DNA from: Segatella copri
Lineage (GTDB): Bacteria; Bacteroidota; Bacteroidia; Bacteroidales; Bacteroidaceae
DNA length: 64,000 bases
Direction: 5' to 3'
Assembly (NCBI RefSeq): GCF_026015625.1
Contig: NZ_JAPDVG010000001.1
Coordinates: 2,966,501 to 3,030,500, forward strand
Shown piece by piece: positions 57,568-64,000 of this stretch (positions are counted from its first letter, which is position 1; every line of letters starts with the position of its first letter). The translations under genes were made by a program, and so were the position numbers. The notes below the pieces were generated by a model. It was not told the DNA's origin, did no database searches, and saw nothing but the letters and a program-made list of their open reading frames with translations.

Positions 57568-59685
57568 TTAACGATAAAAAAGACGATTTTTACCCAAACT
57601 TCTCATGGCGTTCAATACAGCCAGTACCGTAACACCTACATCGGCAAAGACAGCCATCCACATGGTGCCGAGACCAATGGTGGCGAGAATCAGTACGGCA
57701 ACCTTTACTCCGATGGCAAATATCACGTTCTCGTGAGCGATATGAATGGTTCTTCTGGCTATCTTTACGGCAAGGGCAATCTTTCTAGGGTCATCATCCA
57801 TCAGTACTACATCGGCAGCTTCGATGGCAGCATCGCTACCCAGTCCACCCATGGCAATGCCCACATCGGCACGTTTCAATACAGGGGCATCGTTGATGCC
57901 ATCGCCTACGTAAGCGAGTGTCTTGCCTGCTGGTTTTGTCTTCAGCAGTTGTTCTACATGCGAAACCTTGTCGGTTGGCAGCAGTTCTGCGCGGCACTCG
58001 TCCAGTCCCAGTTTGTGGGCAACATCTTCTCCCACTTCTCTGCGGTCACCCGTCAGCATTACCGTTTTCTCTATTCCAAGTTCTTTCAGCTCTCTGATGG
58101 CATGGGCGCTTCCTTCCTTAAGGGTGTCGTTGATCACAATATGTCCCGCGTACTTGCCATCAATGGCGACGTGGATGATGGTTCCCACCTGGTTGCAGTC
58201 GTGCCATTGGGCACCGATGTTTTCCATCATCTTCTTGTTGCCCACGCAAACCACCTTGCTGTTCACTTTGGCACGGATACCTTGTCCTGCAATTTCCTCT
58301 ACATCGGTCACCTCGCAGCCATCCGTTGCTTCTTGCGGGAAGGCAGAACGCAGGGCTGCGCCGATAGGGTGGGTAGTGAAATGTTCAGCATGAGCCGCCA
58401 AATGCAGCAGAATCTTCTCCTTGTCAGAATATTCGCCAACATGTACATTATCTGCATCGTGGGATGAATGGTCTGGGCAGGAATCATCAGCATGAACAGC
58501 CGCTACGGCAAACTCTCCGTGGGTCAGAGTTCCGGTCTTGTCGAACACAACGGTTCCCACCTTGGCTAAAGCATCCATATAGTTGCTGCCCTTGATGAGA
58601 ATACCATTCCGGGATGCTCCGCCGATGCCGCCAAAGAAGGTGAGGGGCACGCTGATAACCAGGGCGCAAGGACAGGAAACTACCAGGAATATCAAGGCGC
58701 GGTTGAGCCATAATGGGAAGTTCTCGCCAAAGGTTCCTTCACCTACGATTCCTGTTGCTGCCAGGAATGGAGGAATAACCGCCAGGGCAATGGCTGCGAA
58801 AACAACGATAGGAGTATAGACTCGGGCGAAACGGGTGATGAAAGCCTCGCTCTTCGACTTGTTCTTGTCTGCACTCTCTACCAGAGAAATAATCTTGGAT
58901 ACGGTACTCTCGCCAAAACTCTTGGTGGTGCGTACACGAACTACTCCTGAAAGGTTGATGCAACCGGACATGATAGTATCGCCTTCATTTAAATCCCGTG
59001 GCATACTCTCACCTGTCAGGGCAATGGTATTCAAGGCTGAGCTTCCCTCAACAACAATACCATCCAATGGAACTTTCTCTCCCGGACGGATTACGATAGT
59101 TTCTCCTATCTTGACGTCTTCCGGCGAAACTGACTCTACTTTTCCGTTTCTTTCAACATTCGCTACATCCGGTCGGATATTCATCAGATGCGAAATACTG
59201 TCGCGGCTCTTTCCTTCCGCATATCCTTCGAAGAGTTCGCCCACCTGAAAGAAGAGCATCACAAAGACTGCCTCCGGGAATTCTGTATCTGATCCTGGGA
59301 AGAATCCGATGCAAAGTGCTCCGATGGTTGCAATAGCCATCAGAAAGTTTTCGTTAAACATATCGCCCTTGGCAATACCTTCTGCAGCTTCGCCCAGCGT
59401 CTCATGTCCTATCAATAAATAAGGAATGAGATAGACGAGGAGCAACTGCCAGGTAGCCAGACTGTATTCCTTTTCGATGAAAACAGCGATAATCAGGAGG
59501 ATGATGGTTGCTCCTATCAGAAAGAGTTTGGATTTCAAACCGCCTTCTTCATGGTGATGATGGTGGCAACCGCACCCCTGGTGCTCATGTTCTTCTGTGC
59601 CGCATGAGCAGTCATGATGATGTTCGTGAGAATCTTCACAATGGCATTCATGATGATGTTCGTGAGAATGTTTCATTTCTTCCAT
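57568..59685 (-). CDS. Heavy-metal P-type ATPase (Zn/Cd/Co export type) with His/Cys-rich N-terminus
   Basis: A 705-residue P1B-type ATPase that exports divalent soft metals. Instead of a folded HMA domain it has a His- and Cys-rich tail of about 50 residues (HSHEHHHECHC, HEHHHDCSCG, HQGCGCHHHHHEE), encoded by a short direct DNA repeat. Core motifs: LTGES (actuator), VSCPCALVISVP (ion channel, CPC), VFDKTGTLTHG (phosphorylation), MLTGDRREVGEDVA, VGDGINDAPVLKRADVGIAMG. CPC plus this tail points to Zn/Cd rather than Cu. Promoter TAATTTTG at 59757-59750. The start could be M1 or M4. Confidence 0.93.
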   Translation of the reverse strand: MEEMKHSHEHHHECHCEDSHEHHHDCSCGTEEHEHQGCGCHHHHHEEGGLKSKLFLIGATIILLIIAVFIEKEYSLATWQLLLVYLIPYLLIGHETLGEAAEGIAKGDMFNENFLMAIATIGALCIGFFPGSDTEFPEAVFVMLFFQVGELFEGYAEGKSRDSISHLMNIRPDVANVERNGKVESVSPEDVKIGETIVIRPGEKVPLDGIVVEGSSALNTIALTGESMPRDLNEGDTIMSGCINLSGVVRVRTTKSFGESTVSKIISLVESADKNKSKSEAFITRFARVYTPIVVFAAIALAVIPPFLAATGIVGEGTFGENFPLWLNRALIFLVVSCPCALVISVPLTFFGGIGGASRNGILIKGSNYMDALAKVGTVVFDKTGTLTHGEFAVAAVHADDSCPDHSSHDADNVHVGEYSDKEKILLHLAAHAEHFTTHPIGAALRSAFPQEATDGCEVTDVEEIAGQGIRAKVNSKVVCVGNKKMMENIGAQWHDCNQVGTIIHVAIDGKYAGHIVINDTLKEGSAHAIRELKELGIEKTVMLTGDRREVGEDVAHKLGLDECRAELLPTDKVSHVEQLLKTKPAGKTLAYVGDGINDAPVLKRADVGIAMGGLGSDAAIEAADVVLMDDDPRKIALAVKIARRTIHIAHENVIFAIGVKVAVLILATIGLGTMWMAVFADVGVTVLAVLNAMRSLGKNRLFYR

Positions 59686-59749
59686 AATTTTGCAATACTT
59701 TTAGTTCTATATAACCAGGAACATTCAGTTCCTTTTTCTATTTCGGTTG

Positions 59750-59757
59750 CAAAATTA
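59750..59757 (-). promoter_or_regulatory. -7 promoter element of the P-type ATPase
   Basis: The minus strand reads TAATTTTG, 65 bases before the ATG. Confidence 0.5.
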
Positions 59758-59882
59758 CGAAAAGGTTTCTGCAACTTGGTTGCAAAAGCTCCAGTTGGCC
59801 TTTTTTTTTTCTGTCGGATACGTTTTGTGAAAAAAGAAAAACAGCGGCCTACGATTGCTCGTAAGTCGCTGTAATAGAAGCG

Positions 59883-59988
59883 TGGACCAGCTAGGGCTTG
59901 AACCTAGGACCTCCAGATTATGAGTCTGTGCCGAGCCTTACTAACTCCTGCGGACTTAGCAAGGTGTAACCAACTGAGCTACAAGTCT
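59883..59988 (-). tRNA. tRNA-Met (CAT)-like gene with a 35-nt hairpin insertion
   Basis: On minus, positions 59988-59967 look like the start of a tRNA (AGACTTG, then GTAGCTCAGTTGGTTA). The anticodon arm CAGA-CTCATAA-TCTG (anticodon CAT at 59922-59920), the T arm CTAGG-TTCAAGC-CCTAG and the acceptor 3' strand CTGGTCC-A are all intact. Where GAGC of the D stem should follow, 59966-59932 carries an insertion whose core, CCTTGCTAA / TTAGTAAGG, folds into a hairpin. The acceptor stem has two mismatches. The gene is probably inactive or needs unusual processing; it lies at the border of an accessory region. Confidence 0.6.
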
Positions 59989-60139
59989 TTTTATGCTATT
60001 TGTCAACCTGTTAATGAACACTGAAAGAATGAAATTAGTCAACAATGAGTCAACAATCATCCTTTATGCAGGTGCAACGATAGATTGCACGATGCAAAGT
60101 TTTTAGGGATTCATTTTATAGAGAGAACCCCCATGTCTC

Positions 60140-60262
60140 TTATAATTCATCAAGAAGACTATCTAAGGATTGGAGTCGCTTCTTACCCTTGATATGGTCT
60201 TTCACTTCTTGAAGTGCTCCACGAAGTTCTGTCGTGATGTCTTGTCTCTTGTATTCTGTCAT
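60140..60262 (-). CDS. Small antitoxin-like protein (40 aa)
   Basis: A 40-residue ORF, MTEYKRQDITTELRGALQEV, then KDHIKGKKRLQSLDSLLDEL. The pattern of an opening basic segment, E-V-K-x-H-I-x-G-K and a Leu-Asp-rich helix resembles short antitoxin-like proteins of Bacteroidales, but no toxin is next to it. It has a good promoter (TATCTTTG at 60295-60288). Identity is uncertain; its coding nature is supported by promoter, ATG and compact stop. Confidence 0.5.
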   Translation of the reverse strand: MTEYKRQDITTELRGALQEVKDHIKGKKRLQSLDSLLDEL

Positions 60263-60287
60263 ATTGATATATGTTGGTGTATGACTG

Positions 60288-60295
60288 CAAAGATA
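60288..60295 (-). promoter_or_regulatory. -7 promoter element of the 40-aa gene
   Basis: The minus strand reads TATCTTTG, 26 bases before the ATG. Confidence 0.6.
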
Positions 60296-60418
60296 ATGTT
60301 TTTATTTGATTTGGCAACCATTTGGGTAACCAAATTTTTGTTGATAATTAGCAAAAATAAAGCCAACCTCCACATGAAAGAAGAAGTTGGCAAGTATTTG
60401 ATATGTTGTAATTATATT

Positions 60419-61183
60419 CTATTCCCAAGTTAAAGTGTAAACTTCTGGGCTACCAGAATCATATTGGTTCTTTTTCTCGGTTTCGGTTATCTTTACAGGA
60501 TAGCCATCTCCATCAAGTTCGTATGTATAAGAAAGTGTATATCCTTCACTATCTGTAACGCTCTTTAATAGGTTCTTGTTGTTGAGACCAAACAAGGTTG
60601 GATGAGCCATAATAAGAAGATTACCATATTCCGCTAAAATCGCATCATCGAATCCTAGTGCATCAACATCAAAGACAGAATGCTTGTTAGGCATATCGGT
60701 ATAATAAGTACAGTTATAGGTGTTACCTTCACTAACTTCTTTGTAATTTACGATATTACCATTCTCCCATGTATATTTGTTGATATTGTAGCCAGTAATT
60801 TGAGAAAGATAGTTTCCCGAATAGGCAGCCTTATATGTCTCTTCACCATCAGTAGCTTTTGAGATTTTTCCATTATCAAGAGTAATAGTACAAGGGTTCT
60901 CATCCCATCTAGCATGAGTTGTAAGCGTGATAGTGTTACCCGACCAATCAAGGTTTATGTATTCAGAATTTCCATTTACGTTTCTTGAAGCTCTAGTGAG
61001 TTTACCATCTTCTCCATAAGTAAAGTTTATGGTCTCATATTTACTACTGATGCGTACAAGTTTCTTGCCACTTGTAATGCTACCACCACCATTGTTATCA
61101 TCATCATCGCTGCTACAAGCAACGAATCCAATTGACATAATCATAGCAAAGATTGCCATTGCTAAAAATTTGAATTGTTTCAT
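60419..61183 (-). CDS. Lipoprotein with DUF4595-like repeats
   Basis: A 254-residue predicted outer-membrane or surface lipoprotein. Signal and lipobox: MKQFKFLAMAIFAMIMSIGFVACSS, with Cys about residue 23 followed by SSDDDDNNGGG, a typical Bacteroidales lipoprotein-export tail. The mature part repeats short beta pairs such as NFTYGEDGKLTRASR, TITLDNGKISKA, LSYTYELDGDGYPVKI, which matches the DUF4595-type beta scaffold. Function unknown. It lies behind the structured RNA leader copy C. Confidence 0.75.
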   Translation of the reverse strand: MKQFKFLAMAIFAMIMSIGFVACSSDDDDNNGGGSITSGKKLVRISSKYETINFTYGEDGKLTRASRNVNGNSEYINLDWSGNTITLTTHARWDENPCTITLDNGKISKATDGEETYKAAYSGNYLSQITGYNINKYTWENGNIVNYKEVSEGNTYNCTYYTDMPNKHSVFDVDALGFDDAILAEYGNLLIMAHPTLFGLNNKNLLKSVTDSEGYTLSYTYELDGDGYPVKITETEKKNQYDSGSPEVYTLTWE

Positions 61184-61261
61184 AAATCTGTAAGTTTAAA
61201 TTTAATAATTCAGTCTTGAATCCCCAGACGGCTTTTGCTGTAAATTGTTTATTGGTTGACA

Positions 61262-61496
61262 CATAAAGAAAGGAGCATGGGGACTATTGATGTTTACTAA
61301 CATAAAGCTCTGGACTGCTTGCGACATATAAACAGACAATAGCCCATGCTCCATGTGTTATATATATGAGTATATATATGCAACATGAAAGCATGAGCAC
61401 CTTGACCTGTTACCTATGTCGTTAGAATTGTCCAGATTCTATGTTAAGATAACTTCAAACGCTCATTCTAAATATGTACTTCTACTCCTTGTAGAA
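61262..61496 (-). ncRNA. Structured RNA leader, copy C
   Basis: Transcription should start near 61496 from the minus promoter TAAATTTG. The 3' hairpin pairs 61272-61281 with 61343-61352 (GGAGCATGGG with CCCATGCTCC, plus CTATTG / CAATAG), followed on minus by TTTCTTTAT. The 5' arm of this hairpin can instead pair with 61390-61398 (GCTCATGCT) around an AU-rich inner stem, so two folds compete as in A and B. GAGCGTTTGAA upstream matches copy A. The lipoprotein gene follows about 80 bases later with no separate promoter. Confidence 0.72.
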
Positions 61497-61502
61497 TTGG
61501 TG

Positions 61503-61510
61503 CAAATTTA
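61503..61510 (-). promoter_or_regulatory. -7 promoter element of RNA leader C
   Basis: The minus strand reads TAAATTTG. Confidence 0.6.
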
Positions 61511-61682
61511 GCAATAATTGTTTGATTGACCAAGAATTTGTCTGTCTTTCTTCTAATATATGTTGAGATTTAACATTTCAGCTTAGTTTCTCTCATAGCT
61601 ACATATATCAATGAAGCGTCTTTTGCTTATTAGTTAGTAACTAAAGGACACCTACCATTTCTGATAGATGTCCTGTCTGTGG

Positions 61683-62675
61683 TTAGTCGATAAACCATTT
61701 ATATCGCTCGTCACCATGCAAGGCTGCATTGATGCCAAGTGCAAGTTGGGTGGTGTTGAGGCTTCTATCCAAGAATGAGTCTATATAGCTAGACTTGTTA
61801 GCTCCTGTTAACAGGTTGTAGAACTTCCACATGTTGATGTCCTCTCCAAAACTATTAAAGTTCTCATCATTGATGTATGCTTTGGCTACGCTGTTAATCT
61901 GTGTATCAGTTAGCAACATCTTAGGAATGTTTCTCTGATAGTAATTAGGTAAGCACTGATAGAGTCTCATCTTGCCAAGTATCTGGCAAAACTGATGTTC
62001 GTTCATGGTGGTGTTCCCTAACGAGTGGAGTCGTTGAAGTTGTCTAGCAGGATTGAAACTGTTGAATAGCTCCAAGGCTGCACGATAGAGTTCATTAGTA
62101 GATGTCACTCTCAAATCCTCTTTGTAGCCATCTGTAAAGATGCACATGTTGCAGCAAACTTGATTCTTGAAACCGATAGCTAGTCTGAATAGCTCTGGTG
62201 ATTTCTTGGAATATAAGTTCATCTGGTTGTATGCTCTAACTCCTACGATGGATAGGTTCAGCTTGTTACCCATTACAGTCTCAAAGACCGTAGGAATGTC
62301 GATGCTGAATGCTGCACGTTCATAGTAGATGGTCTTGTCTGAATCCAAGAGTTGATTGGCAGGCTTTCTAACAGCCTCTGGTATTCTACCCTTGATTACA
62401 TGTGAAACTCGAATGCTTGGAGTTCTAACCTTTTGACCATGGAAGAAAGTTCTGGTTGCATCCTCGATGGTCTCAATAAAGTCAGCGTGGTTGATGGTCA
62501 ACTCGTTGTCCTTAGCAAAAACAGGAGTGATGCAATCGTTCTTTAAGTGCTCGAAAGTTACCTCTTGCGTGTTAGCCTCGATAAAGTGATTCTCTGCTTT
62601 AAACTCGTCCAAGATAACTGCATCCTCGATGTGATTTGTTCTCTGTGCCTGTGGCAATAAAATAATGTTGTTCAT
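61683..62675 (-). CDS. DUF3871 family protein (mobile-element associated)
   Basis: A 330-residue protein of a family repeatedly found on Bacteroidetes conjugative and mobilisable elements. Marks include TPSIRVSHVIKGRIPEAVRK (about 86-105), ERAAFSIDIPTVFETVMGNKLNLSIVGVRAYN (in parts) and the C-terminal ALGINAALHGDERYKWF. The function is not known; a role in element maintenance is inferred from distribution. Its presence near a broken tRNA gene suggests integrated or degenerate mobile DNA from about 60 kb to beyond the right edge. Confidence 0.75.
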   Translation of the reverse strand: MNNIILLPQAQRTNHIEDAVILDEFKAENHFIEANTQEVTFEHLKNDCITPVFAKDNELTINHADFIETIEDATRTFFHGQKVRTPSIRVSHVIKGRIPEAVRKPANQLLDSDKTIYYERAAFSIDIPTVFETVMGNKLNLSIVGVRAYNQMNLYSKKSPELFRLAIGFKNQVCCNMCIFTDGYKEDLRVTSTNELYRAALELFNSFNPARQLQRLHSLGNTTMNEHQFCQILGKMRLYQCLPNYYQRNIPKMLLTDTQINSVAKAYINDENFNSFGEDINMWKFYNLLTGANKSSYIDSFLDRSLNTTQLALGINAALHGDERYKWFID

Positions 62676-63429
62676 AATCTCAATAAATTAGAAGTGAATA
62701 ATGTTGTTTATAATCTCTATATAAATATTGACGTTAGTACATGGGCTATTTATATATATATTTATTTTTCTATCTAAGAGTGAGGAGGGGACTAAAGTGT
62801 ATGTCCACCGTCTTTTGTAGAACACATGGGGAGATATAAAGTAGGGGGCATAATATATAGTAATGTGTAAAGTCCTTATTTTTAGTCATCTTCTCTCTTC
62901 TCTAAACTTCTGATTTTTGGAGATATGATGTTTCCTAACTAATTCGCTAGGTTGAAAAAGTTGAGGCTGTATATTGGTGTTGTAGGATAGTTTTGGAATG
63001 GTCAGGTGAAATAGAAAAAATGGGTTGGCTTGCCCTGTGCTCCCCTTGTTAAAGGATGGTATAAAAACGAAAAAAGCCGCAAGCGTTGAGGCTCACGGCT
63101 TAGTTTGATTAATCAGATAATTATTAAAATTTATGGTCAAAAAGTGAAAACTAGTTCCATCTTCTTAGACGATGATATGTATATTCTTGAAAAATCCAAG
63201 TGATTTCTGATATTTTTTAGAGCAAGATTTTAGACTTATTTTCTATTGATGCTGTACTTGGAACATGATTCTTGAAAAATAGAAACGACTTTGGGGCTAA
63301 AATGGAGGACACCATTATTGGCATCCTCCAAATAGCGATATTATATTCGGATAATCTATATTTCTTTTTCAAGAGTACATTTTTCAATTTCCCCCTTTAT
63401 TGAAGAAAAACAAGAAAAAATGTTCTACC
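62676..63429. other. Gene-free stretch in the mobile region
   Basis: About 750 bases, AT-rich, with no believable ORF on either strand. The only clear structure is a hairpin at 63074-63101 (AAGCCG / CGGCTT) whose minus-strand side runs into TTTTTTCG, a probable terminator for the minus genes to its right. Confidence 0.5.
63068..63101 (-). terminator. Probable terminator for the right-edge minus genes
   Basis: Minus-strand stem AAGCCG / CGGCTT with loop TGAGCCTCAACGCTTG, then TTTTCG. Confidence 0.55.
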
Positions 63430-63549
63430 TTATATCAGACTTTCAACAATGAGATATGCTCTTTTCCCTTTCACCTTACATTCTTTCACATCGAAGAATT
63501 TTTTGATATAGGTTCCTGTTACTTTCTCTTTTGGTGAAATTCTTACCAT
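63430..63549 (-). CDS. Small ORF of unknown function (39 aa)
   Basis: The ATG lies one base after the stop of the gene to its right. The product starts MVRISPKEKVTGTYIKKFFD and ends YLIVESLI. It may be a coupled gene or the displaced C-terminus of its neighbour after a frameshift. No family recognised. Confidence 0.4.
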   Translation of the reverse strand: MVRISPKEKVTGTYIKKFFDVKECKVKGKRAYLIVESLI

Positions 63550-63550
63550 A

Positions 63551-64000
63551 TCAAAGATTCTGAGAAGTTCTTTCTATAAATGAGCGTTCGTACTTATTGT
63601 TCACTTTGAAAGAATTTTTTAGTAATTGGACGCATTCTTGCCCATTTCTTTTCTTCTCGAAGTCTTTCATTATGATAGCTTCCTTTATGCGCTTCTCGTT
63701 ATAGTTGCATTTTTCGATAACTTCTTTTCCTAATGTTTCATAAGCATTAACGATAAAAGCATCTTTGCTGCGCAATTCTTCAATGTTGTATCTGACCATA
63801 GGCAAATCCATGTCTTCTTTAAGCGATTCCAATATGTCAACAGCTTCTTTTCGGAACTGCTTTATGTATTTGGAACTTTTTTCCAATTTTAGTCGCTCTT
63901 TATCCCCAAACTTCCAATAGAGAGGCATCCCTTTAACTATATAAAATTGTTTGGCACGTTCGTATCTTTTCACCAAATCGTCAAAGTTGTTATAGGCGGA
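63551..64000 (-). CDS. Partial protein of unknown function, runs off the right edge
   Basis: At least 149 residues, open to the window edge; in-frame codons upstream of the TTG at 63976 read YNNFDDLVKRYERAKQFYIV. Highly charged and helical (LRSKDAFIVNAYETLGKEVIEKC, FEKKRNGQECVQLLKNSF). The first residues are outside the window, so the start is unknown. AT-rich like the DUF3871 gene. No family recognised; it could be part of a mobile-element gene. Confidence 0.55.
   Translation of the reverse strand, partial: SAYNNFDDLVKRYERAKQFYIVKGMPLYWKFGDKERLKLEKSSKYIKQFRKEAVDILESLKEDMDLPMVRYNIEELRSKDAFIVNAYETLGKEVIEKCNYNEKRIKEAIIMKDFEKKRNGQECVQLLKNSFKVNNKYERSFIERTSQNL

Noticed and set aside
60140..60262. 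A toxin-antitoxin pair
   Set aside because: The 40-aa product resembles antitoxins, but no partner gene lies within several hundred bases on either side.

Overview
The window looks like a chromosome segment from a gut or oral Bacteroidales, most likely a Prevotella/Segatella (copri-like) species. Evidence: about twenty Bacteroidetes-type promoters (TAnnTTTG at -7) in front of genes; Bacteroidetes families such as DUF2851, DUF3843, DUF3871, an S46 dipeptidyl-peptidase, a fused SpmA-SpmB protein and a protein with a type IX secretion-like C-terminus; and the dapB / lepB / lepB-like / wbqC gene order. No rRNA operon, CRISPR-cas locus or complete prophage is visible.

Layout. 1-6.9 kb: housekeeping genes (thioesterase, DUF2851 and dprA on the minus strand; dapB, lepB, a catalytically dead lepB paralogue and wbqC on plus). 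6.9-13 kb: a repeat-rich gap, a HIRAN-domain gene, a primase/helicase-like gene and two untracked membrane micropeptides. 13-27 kb: M16 peptidase, PfkB kinase, flavodiiron protein, an AAA ATPase, LOG-family hydrolase, esterase, a large secreted surface protein, DUF3843 and a DEAD-box RNA helicase. 27-33 kb: an AT-rich accessory island (DUF2971, exported proteins, an IS4-like transposase, a second AAA ATPase). 33-43 kb: a GH2 enzyme, an S46 peptidase, small hypothetical genes, tandem-repeat blocks, a flippase and SpmAB. 43-48 kb: a second AT-rich island ending in an intact IS256-type element with target duplication and an ATPase remnant. 48-59.7 kb: CDF transporter, TonB-dependent receptor, flavin reductase-like gene, clpS-clpA-aat (an N-degron pathway unit), PafA-type phosphatase and a P-type zinc/cadmium ATPase. 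59.9-64 kb: a tRNA-Met-like gene broken by a hairpin insertion, then genes of mobile-element character (DUF3871, lipoprotein, partial ORFs).

The most striking content is not protein coding. (1) A family of four structured RNA leaders (minus 22.62-22.87 kb, plus 27.42-27.63, plus 43.12-43.43, minus 61.26-61.50), each starting at a Bacteroidetes promoter and built round an AGCGTGGG-type stem. In three of them this stem can form either a terminator-like hairpin or an alternative upstream hairpin. (2) A dispersed repeat that sits inside coding genes in the same reading frame and adds near-identical peptides to unrelated proteins (WbqC, M16 peptidase, and partly GH2). (3) Two intergenic loci (6.96-7.19 and 39.50-39.92 kb) made of successive tandem arrays with unrelated unit sequences but the same 22-23 bp period. 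(4) A palindromic GTTAAC-rich element that recurs at gene ends. These suggest a genome shaped by several small non-autonomous repeat families.

All calls come from reading the sequence without database searches; family names rest on recalled motifs and should be read with the stated confidence.
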